From Ga0077555 sp964500805 (lineage in GTDB: Bacteria; Pseudomonadota; Alphaproteobacteria; Rhizobiales; Hyphomicrobiaceae), in contig CAZCQH010000010.1 of NCBI GenBank assembly GCA_964500805.1, forward strand, positions 61,048-125,047: 64,000 nt of DNA, written 5' to 3'. This document shows positions 56,190 to 64,000 of the stretch, in pieces (the first letter of the stretch is position 1; each line of letters begins with the position of its first letter). The position numbers were made by a program, and so were the translations under genes. The notes below the pieces were generated by a model, which did not search any database, was not told the origin of the DNA, and was given only the letters and a program-made list of their open reading frames with translations.

Positions 56190-58064
56190 ATGCAGGACCA
56201 AGCGAACAGCCGAAAGATGGCGGACCGGCGGGATGATCGCGCACGCGTGAACCGCCGCGGCTGCGCATGGCGCTCGTGCGCAGTGCTTGCCGGGGCGTTG
56301 GCGCTGGGCTGGCTTGGCTGGGCTGGGCCGGCAGTCGCGCAGCGCGCGCCCGAGGCTGCGACCGAGCATGCGCGAGGAGAGCCGCGCGCGCCAGCCGTTG
56401 CGCAACGCCACATGGCCGTCACCGCCAACCCGCTGGCAACTGCTGCGGGTCTCGAGATCCTGCGCGCCGGCGGCACCGCGACCGATGCCGCAATTGCTGT
56501 GCAGCTCGTACTGGGGCTGGTCGAGCCGCAATCGTCGGGGCTCGGCGGCGGCGCATTTTTCGTGCATTGGCACGCCGGACACGGTGAGGTGACGACGATC
56601 GACGGACGCGAGACGGCGCCGGCAGCGGCGCGTCCGGATCGGTTCATCAAAGCTGGCAAGCCGCTGTCATTCGACCAGGCTGTGCAGTCGGGTCTGTCGG
56701 TCGGCGTCCCGGGGACGATGCGCCTGCTGGAGCTTGCGCATCAGCGGCATGGCCGGCTGCCTTGGGCGCGGCTCTTCGAACCGGCACTGCGTCTCGCGTC
56801 GGAGGGGTTCGCCGTCTCGCCGCGGTTGCATGAATTGCTGCTTGCCGATGGGCCGGGCCGGTTCGACGCGGCAGCGCGTGCCTACTTCTTCGATGCCATC
56901 GGCAAGCCTCACGGGATTGGCCAGCGCTTGCGAAATCCGGCTTACGCCGACACCTTGGGCAAGATCGCACGTGAGGGTGCGAGAGCGTTCTACGAAGGGC
57001 CGGTGGCCGAGGCTATCGTGGCAGCCGTTAGAGCGCACGAGCGGCCGGGCGATCTGATGCTCGACGATCTTGCGGGATACCGGGCCAAGGAGCGGGAGCC
57101 GGTGTGTATCCGTTACCGGGCGCATCGCGTGTGCGGGATGGGGCCGCCGTCCAGCGGAGCGCTCGCCATTGGACAGGCGCTGATGCTGCTCGAGGGTTTC
57201 GAGCTTGGCCGGGGGCCAGAGGCGGCGATGGCGCCAGGTCACGTCCATGTGATCGCGGAGGCACTGAAGCTCTCCTTCGCCGATCGCAACTGGTACCTGG
57301 CCGACCCCGACTTCGTCGCCGCGCCGACTGGCTATCTCGACCCCGGCTACTTGGCCGAGCGGCGCCAGTTGATCAGCCGGTTCCGTACTCTGGACAAGTC
57401 CTACCCTGGCTTACCCCCCGGAGCCGCACGCCTGTCGCTGGCCGAAGATGCAACCCGCGAGCACGCCGGCACCAGTCACATCTCGATCGTCGATGGCGAC
57501 GGCAATGCGGTTGCGATGACGACGACGATCGAGGCGGGGTTCGGCTCGGGCATTTGGGCAGCCGGATTCCTTCTCAACAACGAGATGACCGATTTCTCTT
57601 TTCGTCCCAGTGATCGCGACGGCCGCCCCATCGCCAACAGGGTCGAACCCCGGAAGCGCCCGCGCAGCTCCATGGCGCCGACCATCATTTTCGATCCGGC
57701 AGGCCAGCTGAGGCTCGTGACCGGCTCGGCCGGGGGAAGCCGCATCATCCCTTATGTCTTGAAATCGATCATCGGGGTCATCGACTGGCAGCTCGATGCG
57801 CAATCGGCGGTATCGGCGCCCAATTTTGCCTCGACCGGCGGGGCATTGGAACTCGAGGCGCCGCCGTTCAGCTGGCGCAATGCATTCCTGCGATCTCGTG
57901 AAGCCTACACCGCCATCCGCATTTCCATCAGCCTTGCCCCATTGGGGCAGAGTCCCCGGTTTGCGACGCTGACATCGGGCACCCAGACGATCGCCAAGCG
58001 TTCCGACGGCCGCCTCGAAGGTGGTGCCGACCATCGCCGGGAAAGCGTCGCGGCAGGAGATTGA
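56190..58064 (+). CDS. ggt: Gamma-glutamyltransferase / glutathione hydrolase
   Basis: This 624-residue Ntn-hydrolase precursor cleaves glutathione in the periplasm. It has an export signal (SCAVLAGALALGWLGWAGPAVAQ), GGTATDAAIAVQLVLGLVEPQSSGLGGGAFF, and the self-processing, catalytic threonine near residue 428 in HAGTSHISIVDGDGNAVAMT. PRSSMAPTI and TGSAGGSRI complete the active site. The region before the last motif (LEAPPFSWRNAFLRSREAY) is unusual for the family. The start at 56190 has AGGAG upstream; 56217 is an alternative. Confidence 0.92.
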   Translation: MQDQANSRKMADRRDDRARVNRRGCAWRSCAVLAGALALGWLGWAGPAVAQRAPEAATEHARGEPRAPAVAQRHMAVTANPLATAAGLEILRAGGTATDAAIAVQLVLGLVEPQSSGLGGGAFFVHWHAGHGEVTTIDGRETAPAAARPDRFIKAGKPLSFDQAVQSGLSVGVPGTMRLLELAHQRHGRLPWARLFEPALRLASEGFAVSPRLHELLLADGPGRFDAAARAYFFDAIGKPHGIGQRLRNPAYADTLGKIAREGARAFYEGPVAEAIVAAVRAHERPGDLMLDDLAGYRAKEREPVCIRYRAHRVCGMGPPSSGALAIGQALMLLEGFELGRGPEAAMAPGHVHVIAEALKLSFADRNWYLADPDFVAAPTGYLDPGYLAERRQLISRFRTLDKSYPGLPPGAARLSLAEDATREHAGTSHISIVDGDGNAVAMTTTIEAGFGSGIWAAGFLLNNEMTDFSFRPSDRDGRPIANRVEPRKRPRSSMAPTIIFDPAGQLRLVTGSAGGSRIIPYVLKSIIGVIDWQLDAQSAVSAPNFASTGGALELEAPPFSWRNAFLRSREAYTAIRISISLAPLGQSPRFATLTSGTQTIAKRSDGRLEGGADHRRESVAAGD

Positions 58065-58241
58065 CGTTTGATTGAATAATCCTAGATACCAATCCGCTAG
58101 ACGGGTTGGTTGATCGCTCACTGCGGCCAAAATCTCACTTTGGCCATTGTTCCTCGGAAAACCAATCGGGAAAGAATTGACGAGCAATCGTCGTTCTGGC
58201 CAAGTCGATGCATTCGAGATGCAGATTCCAGGATGGCTGTC

Positions 58242-58652
58242 ATGGCTGAGCGTGATTGGATCAAGTTCAAGTTCGCCTCGTTATTGACAGCCGGATTGAT
58301 CACAGGCGGGGCGCTGCCGGCGTCCGCGCAACAAGCAACCTTGGAAGGCTCGTGGAGCGGCAATGGCACCGTGACGTTCTCGACCGGCAACGTCGAGGCC
58401 GCGAAGTGCAAGGCGAGCTTCCGGCGACAGTCCAGTGATACGTTCGCCATGAATGCCGTCTGCGCGACGCCATCTGGACGAGTCGTGCAGACGGCCGAGC
58501 TCAGCCGTCTCACCAACACACGCTTCTCGGGCGCATTCCACAACGCCGAATATGGCGTCTCCGGCAACATCAGCATCACCGTGCGCGGGAACTCTCTTAC
58601 AGCTTCTCTGGATGGCGGCGGCGCGACTGCGTCTTTCAGCCTGAGCAAGTAA
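58242..58652 (+). CDS. Exported protein of unknown function
   Basis: The 136-residue product has a signal peptide (FASLLTAGLITGGALPASAQQ) and a mature part of about 105 residues rich in Ser, Thr and Gly with regular beta strands: GSWSGNGTVTFSTGN, AELSRLTNTRFSGAFHNAEYGVSGNISITVRGNSLTASLDGGG. Two cysteines (AKCKAS and AVCATP) may pair. The pattern suggests a small beta-barrel or lipocalin-like periplasmic protein. An upstream ATG at 58233 is possible. Confidence 0.65.
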   Translation: MAERDWIKFKFASLLTAGLITGGALPASAQQATLEGSWSGNGTVTFSTGNVEAAKCKASFRRQSSDTFAMNAVCATPSGRVVQTAELSRLTNTRFSGAFHNAEYGVSGNISITVRGNSLTASLDGGGATASFSLSK

Positions 58653-58724
58653 GCAGACAGCAGCGCATGCCGGCACGGACTTGATTTCTGTCAGAGCTGC
58701 AGGAACGGCGGAATGGTGGTATGA

Positions 58725-59765
58725 GTGCCGCCACGATCAGCGCATTGGGCCATAGCCTTGCAGCAGCGGACAATCACCATCATTGGGGGCGGCGTCATCG
58801 GTCTATGGCAGGCGCTTGTTTTCGCGCGCCGGGGCCATCGCGTGACACTCTTCGAGGCGACGGCGGAGGGCACCGTCGGCCCGGCCAGCCGCTATGCCGG
58901 CGCGATGCTCGCGCCCTACTGCGAGGAGGATGGCGCCGAGCCTCTGGTGCGCGAGCTGGGTCTGCGATCCATTCCGCTCTGGCGCAGGGCTTATCCGGGC
59001 GTCGTCAACCACGGCAGCCTGGTCGTCGCACAGCCGCGTGATCGGCCGGAGCTGGTGCGGTTTCAGCGCATGACGCGCGGGCATGAGACGGTCGATGCCG
59101 CGCGGCTCGCCGCGCTGGAGCCCGATCTCGCGGGGCGCTTCCAGATGGGTCTTTTCTATCCCGAGGAAGCTCATGTCTCGACGCGCAAGGCCCTTGTCTT
59201 TCTGGCCGCTGAGGCACGGCGTCTCGGCGCCGACGTGCGGTTCAACGCGCCCATGTCTTCAGACGGGGCAGGTGCTGAAGATGGGATCGTTATCGACTGC
59301 CGGGGAATTGCGGCGCGCGACCAGCTTGCCGGTCTGCGCGGCGTGCGCGGGGAGATTGCGGTGCTGCGCTCGCGCGATGTGCATCTATCGCGCCCAGTCC
59401 GCCTTCTGCATCCGCGCTTCCCGCTCTATGTGGTGCCGTGGGGCGAGGATCTCTATCTCGTCGGCGCGACGGTGATCGAACGCGAGGATGCAGGACCGGT
59501 GACCGTACGCAGTGCGCTTGATCTGCTCGGCACTGCCTATGCGCTGCACCCAGGGTTCGGCGAGGCGGAGATCGTCGAGCTGTCGGCTGGCGTGCGGCCG
59601 TCGTTCGCCGACAATGTGCCGAAGGTGGTCGTGCGCGGGCCGCGCCGCCTCTATGTCAACGGCGCCTATCGGCACGGCTTCCTGATGTCGCCCATCCTCG
59701 CTGAGGCGGCGGCCGATTTCATCGAGCGGGGTGTGCGGCTCGAGGGCATCGTGGTCGATGACTGA
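58725..59765 (+). CDS. FAD-dependent amine oxidase, glycine oxidase ThiO-like
   Basis: The 346-residue flavoprotein of the DAO family has the FAD Rossmann motif TITIIGGGVIGLWQALVFARRGHRVTLFE, SRYAGAMLAPYCE, and the C-terminal GVRPSFADNVPKV...YVNGAYRHGFLMSPILAE. It looks like ThiO, which oxidises glycine to the imine used for the thiamine thiazole. Neighbouring thiS or thiG genes are absent here. The GTG start is uncertain; TTG at 58758 would also fit. queC follows after 37 bases. Confidence 0.85.
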   Translation: MPPRSAHWAIALQQRTITIIGGGVIGLWQALVFARRGHRVTLFEATAEGTVGPASRYAGAMLAPYCEEDGAEPLVRELGLRSIPLWRRAYPGVVNHGSLVVAQPRDRPELVRFQRMTRGHETVDAARLAALEPDLAGRFQMGLFYPEEAHVSTRKALVFLAAEARRLGADVRFNAPMSSDGAGAEDGIVIDCRGIAARDQLAGLRGVRGEIAVLRSRDVHLSRPVRLLHPRFPLYVVPWGEDLYLVGATVIEREDAGPVTVRSALDLLGTAYALHPGFGEAEIVELSAGVRPSFADNVPKVVVRGPRRLYVNGAYRHGFLMSPILAEAAADFIERGVRLEGIVVDD

Positions 59766-59802
59766 GTGCCGGTTGCGCACACGGCAGCACACGGAAGCAG
59801 CA

Positions 59803-60558
59803 ATGAGTGCAAGCGTATCCAGAGCCGCAGCCGGTGATGCGGTTTCGCCAGCGGGCCGCGTCGGCAAGGCGCTGGTGCTCTTTTCCGGCGGACAAGACTC
59901 GACCGTCTGCCTGGCCTGGGCGCTGGAGCGTTATGCGCATGTCGAAACGGTCGGCTTCGACTACGGCCAGCGGCATCGCATAGAACTTGAGCAGCGTGCC
60001 GTCATCTTCGAAGCCATGCGCACGCGGTTCCCTCGATGGGCGCCGCGCCTCGGTGAGGATCGCGTGCTCGCGCTCCCCACGCTCGGCGCCATCAGCGAGA
60101 CGAGTCTCACGCGCGGTGTGGCCTTTGAGATGACGTCCTCAGGACTGCCCAACACCTTCGTTCCCGGCCGCAACCTGCTGTTCTTCACCTATGCGGCGGC
60201 GGTCGCCTGGCGGCGCGGCATCGACGTGCTCGTCGGCGGCATGTGCGAGACCGACTTCTCCGGCTATCCCGACTGCCGCAACGACACGCTGCAGACGCTG
60301 CAGAAGGCGCTCGCTCTGGGTATGGACCGGCCGTTCGTGATCGAGACGCCGCTGATGTGGCGCACCAAGGCCGAGACGTGGGCGATGGCCGAAGAGCTCG
60401 GCGGCTCGGCGCTCACCGATCTGATCGTCAACGAGACCGTCACATGCTATCTGGGAGACCGCGGTGAACGGCGTGACTGGGGCTATGGATGCGGGCAGTG
60501 CCCCTCCTGTAGCTTACGCATCAAAGGGTGGACCGAATGGCACTCCGCGAAGATCTGA
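59803..60558 (+). CDS. queC: 7-cyano-7-deazaguanine synthase
   Basis: QueC makes preQ0 on the queuosine pathway from 7-carboxy-7-deazaguanine, ammonia and ATP. The 251-residue protein has the ATP pyrophosphatase loop LFSGGQDSTVCLAWAL, FDYGQRH, FVPGRNLLFFTYA, and the zinc site C-x-L-x-D...CGQCPSCSLR. Residues 1-20 form a non-conserved lead-in. The C-terminus overlaps the next small gene by 22 bases. Confidence 0.95.
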   Translation: MSASVSRAAAGDAVSPAGRVGKALVLFSGGQDSTVCLAWALERYAHVETVGFDYGQRHRIELEQRAVIFEAMRTRFPRWAPRLGEDRVLALPTLGAISETSLTRGVAFEMTSSGLPNTFVPGRNLLFFTYAAAVAWRRGIDVLVGGMCETDFSGYPDCRNDTLQTLQKALALGMDRPFVIETPLMWRTKAETWAMAEELGGSALTDLIVNETVTCYLGDRGERRDWGYGCGQCPSCSLRIKGWTEWHSAKI

Positions 60559-60785
60559 TCCAGGCGACAGAGCTGGCCATCACTGGCGATTGGAACGGCG
60601 CGCACGCCATCGTGCAGAAGCACGAGGACGACCGGACCGCTTGCTGGCTGCACGCGTGCCTGCACAAGCTCGAGCCCGACGAGTCCAACAGCCGCTACTG
60701 GTACCGCCGCTCCGGACACTCCTACGAGGAATACGCGGACGGCAAGGTGGAGCTCGTTGCGATCAAGGCGGCACTGACGTACTGA
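60537..60785 (+). CDS. Conserved small protein of unknown function, overlapping queC
   Basis: The 82-residue product (MALREDLIQATELAITGDWNGAH...) is helical with conserved-looking WNGAH, CWLHACLHKLEPDESNSRYWYRRSGH and EEYADG patches rich in His, Cys and Trp. It begins 22 bases inside queC, so it is likely translated by coupling. Similar small proteins occur near queC in other Hyphomicrobiales as I recall, but I cannot name a function. GTG 60528 is an alternative start. Confidence 0.7.
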   Translation: MALREDLIQATELAITGDWNGAHAIVQKHEDDRTACWLHACLHKLEPDESNSRYWYRRSGHSYEEYADGKVELVAIKAALTY

Positions 60786-60891
60786 GCCGCGCATTCGATT
60801 CGGTCGGTTCATCCAATCCTGCCATTCATGCCGAAATCGCGGGTTTGGGCCCGCAAGGGACATCGAGCTCCAACGCCGCCACACGCTCAGG

Positions 60892-60921
60892 TGTCATCCT
60901 CGGGCTTGTCCCGAGGACCCA
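60892..60921. repeat. REP-like palindrome (TGTCATCCTCGGG-CTTGT-CCCGAGGA)
   Basis: TCCTCGGG (60897-60904) and CCCGAGGA (60910-60917) form a perfect 8-bp stem with loop CTTGT. The TGTCATC..CGGGCTTG pattern is a common dispersed palindrome in Hyphomicrobiales genomes. The GCTTGTCCCG core is also found in the element inside imuB at 25768. Confidence 0.8.
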
Positions 60922-61088
60922 TCGTGCCGCAGTCTCCGCCTGTCGAGTTGGGCCAGGTCAGCCAGTAAATTTCTGATCGCCACAAGCTGACATTATGAGC
61001 GCATCACTTGCACGTCGGCCGCGTAGCGATCACGCCTGCATTCGGCATTTCGCAAGCTAGGGGTGGACTGCGAGCAGCAAGGTTCTTG

Positions 61089-61117
61089 TTGACATATCCA
61101 AAATATTGTACAATTAT
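61089..61117 (+). promoter_or_regulatory. marR promoter with overlapping palindromic operator
   Basis: TTGACA (61089-61094) and AATTAT (61112-61117) have 17-bp spacing, a near-ideal sigma-70 promoter. The perfect palindrome ATTGTACAAT (61105-61114) overlaps the -10 box, in a strongly AT-rich stretch. This is where an autoregulating MarR protein would bind. Confidence 0.65.
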
Positions 61118-61153
61118 TTGCACATAATTTGACCGATCGTTTTAGAGGCGCCA

Positions 61154-61741
61154 ATGTCCAAGTCTCGCGCTGCCCAAGCCCGCTCACCCGCGAGCGCATT
61201 GGGAGCCACATCAAAGCCCGAAGTTGGCTTGCGGTCCTGGTATGAAGAAGCCGGCGGGCGGGCGAGCACCAAAACCAAATTTCGACTGGCGCGCGCGCCA
61301 CTCCCCATGGCACGACGGTTCCTGCAGATTGCGACAGCGATCTGGGCTGAAGCATGCGCTGAAGAACCTCTCAGCAACCTCGAGTTTGCAGCGCTGGGCG
61401 CACTGCAGGCCGAGCCGAATATCGATCGAAACGGTCTCGCTGCCACCATAGGTGTGGATCGTACGAACATCGGCTTGATAGTCGGCGAGCTGGAACGACG
61501 CGGCTTTGTCGAGCGCAGCGTTAACCCGAACGATAGGCGGGCACAGGTCATGTGCATGACGCCTGCTGGCGAGCAGGCGCTCAAAAGCCAAGGACGCAAG
61601 ACCGCGATCGCTCGAGAGAAGATTCTCGCTCCGCTCACCTCCACGGAAAGAGAGACGCTCTACGATTTGCTTGAGCGGATCATCGCGGCCAATGAGCAGT
61701 ACTCCATTCCCGGCGCAGGGCGTCGCAAACGAAGCGGATAA
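61154..61741 (+). CDS. MarR-family transcriptional regulator
   Basis: The 195-residue protein has a MarR winged helix: LSNLEFAALGALQAEPNIDRNGLAATIGVDRTNIGLIVGELERRGFVERSVNPNDRRAQVMCMTPAGEQAL. An N-terminal extension of about 50 residues rich in Ala, Ser and Arg is not conserved. The DRR wing motif is intact. It probably controls itself and the TctC-type gene 117 bases downstream. Confidence 0.9.
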   Translation: MSKSRAAQARSPASALGATSKPEVGLRSWYEEAGGRASTKTKFRLARAPLPMARRFLQIATAIWAEACAEEPLSNLEFAALGALQAEPNIDRNGLAATIGVDRTNIGLIVGELERRGFVERSVNPNDRRAQVMCMTPAGEQALKSQGRKTAIAREKILAPLTSTERETLYDLLERIIAANEQYSIPGAGRRKRSG

Positions 61742-61858
61742 CTAGAAACCGAAATACTCGACCTGCCCAACCTGGTGCAGCGCCGGGGTGCGGGCGAGGT
61801 GTGTCCTAATTCAACGTTGCTGCATCGAAGGAAACATGTTCTGAAAGAGGAGTATCCA

Positions 61859-62827
61859 ATGCCACAATTTAATCGCTGCCGGATTTTCGCCATCGCCTCG
61901 GTTCTCAGCATAGCGTCGCCGCAGATCGCCTATGCTCAGGCCTATCCAAGCCGACAGGTAACGGTCGTCTCAAGCTTTGCCGCCGGCTCGCCGCAAGACC
62001 TCATTCTGCGCGCCATAACGGAAATCGTCGCCACAGACTTCAAGCAGCCCGTGATCGTGGACAACAAGCCCGGCGCGGGCGTCTCCATGGGTAACGCCGT
62101 GACACAGAAGCCTGACGGCTACGCACTCAATGCCGAGGCATCAGCTACCATCGTTAACCTCCCGCTCATGCAGAAGCTCGCCTTCGATCCTGCGAGAGAT
62201 TTCGATTACATCATGCAAATCGCAAGTTTTCCGATCGGGATCGTGGTCAAGGCCGACAGCTCCTTCAAGTCCTGGGCGGATCTCGTCGCCCATGCCAAAA
62301 CCAATCCTGGCAAGATTACGTATGGAACACCCGGACAAGGCTCCATGGCGAACCTCGGCATGCGGCAGTTGCAGGCGCTATCTGGGATTACTCTGACGCA
62401 TGTGCCGCACAAGGGCGCTATGGAGATCATTCCCGCCGTGCTTGGCGATCACATCATGATGATGGTGAGCGGCCTGGAGTGGAAGCCGCAAGTCGAGGCT
62501 GGCCAGATGCGCCTGCTCATGATGTGGAGCGACAAGCGGCTGCCTGCTTTTCCGAACGTCCCGACAGCGCGGGAAAGCGGCTATCCCTTCGAGCTCGACG
62601 TTTCGATTGGCCTCATCGCACCTAAGGGCCTGGAACCGGCGGTGGCTGCACGCGTGCACAACGCCTTCAAAACTGCGCTGGACTCACCTGCAGTGAGCGG
62701 ACTGATTGCGAAATACAATATGGTTTCGAGTTATTTGAATGGTGCTGCCTACAAATCGCGCATGGCGGCAATGTCAACTGACCTCAAGCCGGTGATCGAG
62801 CAACTCGGCCTCGCGCGCAAGGATTGA
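61859..62827 (+). CDS. Tripartite tricarboxylate transporter substrate-binding protein (Bug/TctC family)
   Basis: The 322-residue periplasmic protein has a signal peptide (RIFAIASVLSIASPQIAYAQAYPSRQ) and the Bug fold: VVSSFAAGSPQDLILRAI, VIVDNKPGAGVSMGN (ligand loop), and KITYGTPGQGSMANLGMRQLQ. AGAGGAG precedes ATG 61859. No tctA or tctB genes are adjacent, a common situation for orphan Bug proteins. The ligand is probably a carboxylate. Confidence 0.92.
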   Translation: MPQFNRCRIFAIASVLSIASPQIAYAQAYPSRQVTVVSSFAAGSPQDLILRAITEIVATDFKQPVIVDNKPGAGVSMGNAVTQKPDGYALNAEASATIVNLPLMQKLAFDPARDFDYIMQIASFPIGIVVKADSSFKSWADLVAHAKTNPGKITYGTPGQGSMANLGMRQLQALSGITLTHVPHKGAMEIIPAVLGDHIMMMVSGLEWKPQVEAGQMRLLMMWSDKRLPAFPNVPTARESGYPFELDVSIGLIAPKGLEPAVAARVHNAFKTALDSPAVSGLIAKYNMVSSYLNGAAYKSRMAAMSTDLKPVIEQLGLARKD

Positions 62828-62842
62828 GGTGAACGGTTTGGT

Positions 62843-62860
62843 GTGGACCCATGGGTCCAC
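62843..62860. repeat. 18-bp perfect palindrome GTGGACCCATGGGTCCAC
   Basis: All 18 bases are self-complementary, and the centre GACCCATGGGTC is the one seen at 23379. It lies 15 bases after the Bug gene stop. The ATG at its centre (62851) is in frame with the sulfotransferase gene. Confidence 0.8.
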
Positions 62861-62886
62861 CCTCGACTCTTCGTGTGAAGACATCC

Positions 62887-63822
62887 ATGCTCGTCCGATC
62901 GCCAACCCGTACTTATCGCAGTTGGGTCGCAGACAGCCGGCGCTGGAATGGCTACCGTCCACGCGCCGGCGACGTCGTTATTGCGACCTATCCGAAATCC
63001 GGCACGACCTGGATGCAGCAGATCGTGAGCCTTCTCATCTTCCAATCTCCGCAACCGCGGCCCGTTGGTGACATTGGCCCCTGGTTCGATCGTCGCGATA
63101 TGGAAAACCTGCCAGAAGCGCTGATGCGCCAGCTCGACTCCCAGACTCACCGGCGTTTCATCAAAAGCCATGTGCCGTTCGACGGAATGCCGATCTACGA
63201 CGACGTGAAATACATTCACGTAGCCAGAGATGGGCGCGATGCATGCCTCTCGTATCACAATCATTGCCGCGCCATCGGCGCACAAGCGTTGGCAAGGTTG
63301 GACGAGGTCGGGCTTGCTGACGAAACGTTGGCACGCCCTTATCCACGCGCGCCCGAAGACCCGCGCGACTTCTTTCTGCGTTGGATGGCTGAGGGCGTGA
63401 GTGGCGAGCCTGATGGCGTACCGTTCGTTTCGTGGTTCAACTTTGAGGGAACTTGGTGGGCCGAACGGCATCGTGCGAACGTACTGATGGTACATTATCG
63501 CGATCTGAAGGCGGACCTGCATGGCGAGATGCAGCGCATTGCAGCGTTTCTCGGGATAACGGTGCCCCAATACCTTTGGCCTGTACTTGTCGACGCGGCG
63601 ACGTTTGCCAACATGCGGCTCCATGCCGACGAGTTGCATCCTTACATCGCGCGCGTCATGACCGGTGGAGCGCAGACGTTCTTCCACAAAGGCGAGAACG
63701 AGCGATGGCACGGGGTATTGACTGCCGACGATATCGCGGCATTCGAGGCACGAGAGCGCGAGCGTTTCGAACCTGAATGTGCGACTTGGTTACACTACGG
63801 ACGACTTGGGTCACGCGGATGA
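62887..63822 (+). CDS. PAPS-dependent sulfotransferase
   Basis: The 311-residue protein transfers sulfate from PAPS. The 5'-phosphosulfate loop is TYPKSGTTWMQQ; the 3'-phosphate site is HVARDGRDACLSYHNH; a FFHKGENERWHG segment near the end corresponds to the usual RKG-x3-W motif with substitutions. The start is put at ATG 62887; ATG 62851, inside the palindrome, would add 12 residues. Acceptors of such enzymes can be steroids, aromatics or lipids. Confidence 0.88.
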   Translation: MLVRSPTRTYRSWVADSRRWNGYRPRAGDVVIATYPKSGTTWMQQIVSLLIFQSPQPRPVGDIGPWFDRRDMENLPEALMRQLDSQTHRRFIKSHVPFDGMPIYDDVKYIHVARDGRDACLSYHNHCRAIGAQALARLDEVGLADETLARPYPRAPEDPRDFFLRWMAEGVSGEPDGVPFVSWFNFEGTWWAERHRANVLMVHYRDLKADLHGEMQRIAAFLGITVPQYLWPVLVDAATFANMRLHADELHPYIARVMTGGAQTFFHKGENERWHGVLTADDIAAFEARERERFEPECATWLHYGRLGSRG

Positions 63823-64000
63823 TGTACCAATAAGAGTGCTGTCTCGGAGCGGCCCGAAGCGAGCCCGGAAGAACATTGCTGGTCAGGATAGCGAACCTTT
63901 TCGGAAACAAGCGTCCGCTTACAAATTCGCTCGCCATGTCTCTTGTGGGTCTTGGTCGTGTGACAACGCGGCTTGGCAGCCTCCGATGCTGCGGAGCACC
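63823..64000. other. Right edge of window, no gene assigned
   Basis: The last 178 bases hold no assignable gene. An ATG at 63936 opens a reading frame that leaves the window after about 21 codons; it is too short to judge. Confidence 0.35.

Larger units (their letters stand above)
60786..61153. other. Intergenic region with REP element and marR promoter
   Basis: This 368-base stretch holds one REP-like hairpin (60892-60921) and an AT-rich promoter/operator zone (61085-61135) before the MarR gene. No gene was recognised in it. Confidence 0.6.

Noticed and set aside
57850..57960. Possible double frameshift near the end of ggt
   Set aside because: The residues before the LTSGTQTI motif are unusual, but the other frames contain stops and show no better match, and the final motif is in the main frame.

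Overview
The window looks like chromosomal DNA of a high-GC alphaproteobacterium of the order Hyphomicrobiales (Rhizobiales). The evidence is gene order: sppA-ihfB-lapA-trpF-trpB-trpA-accD and pgsA-moaD-moaE are arrangements typical of that order. A LexA-controlled imuA-imuB-dnaE2 cassette, a FixL/FixJ-style two-component pair, a two-domain dCTP deaminase and a rhizobial-type RpoH point the same way. No rRNA, tRNA, prophage, plasmid backbone or CRISPR array was recognised.

Left part (1-16.4 kb): a thiamine-diphosphate enzyme of the 2-hydroxyacyl-CoA lyase family runs off the left edge and is divergent from a PLP aminotransferase. A lone sugar-phosphate transferase for exopolysaccharide initiation follows. 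The main block (5.3-14.0 kb, minus strand) is a tightly coupled operon of 13 genes encoding a multisubunit Mrp/Mnh-like cation:proton antiporter. It has three NuoL/M/N-like subunits, a stand-alone DUF4040 protein in place of full-length MrpA, and two unknown small membrane proteins. It is led by a universal stress protein and an orphan receiver domain. A MASE1 histidine kinase and its FixJ-type response regulator are divergent from it.

Middle part (16.5-31 kb): a four-gene minus-strand operon joined by 4-nt overlaps encodes an aldo/keto reductase, a Tat-exported lytic transglycosylase, a feruloyl-CoA-synthetase-like ligase and a cytochrome P450. A 2-hydroxyacid dehydrogenase, a lipocalin-like protein and an enoyl-CoA hydratase follow. 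The SOS mutasome operon imuA-imuB-dnaE2 lies behind two LexA boxes. All three of its genes contain in-frame inserts with palindromic or inverted-repeat structure, recalling the intragenic palindromes known from Rickettsia. Related palindromes with the centre GACCCATGGGTC lie between genes at 23.4 and 62.8 kb.

Right part (31-64 kb): mostly housekeeping genes (hemB, dCTP deaminase, FAH-family hydrolase, pgsA, moaDE, YgiQ-type radical SAM enzyme, sppA, ihfB, trpFBA, accD, rpoH, prolyl aminopeptidase, ggt, thiO-like oxidase, queC). A four-helix-bundle (23S rRNA intervening-sequence type) cassette with imperfect terminal inverted repeats and a frameshifted gene sits between trpB and trpA. The right end carries a MarR regulator, a TctC/Bug solute-binding protein and a PAPS-type sulfotransferase.
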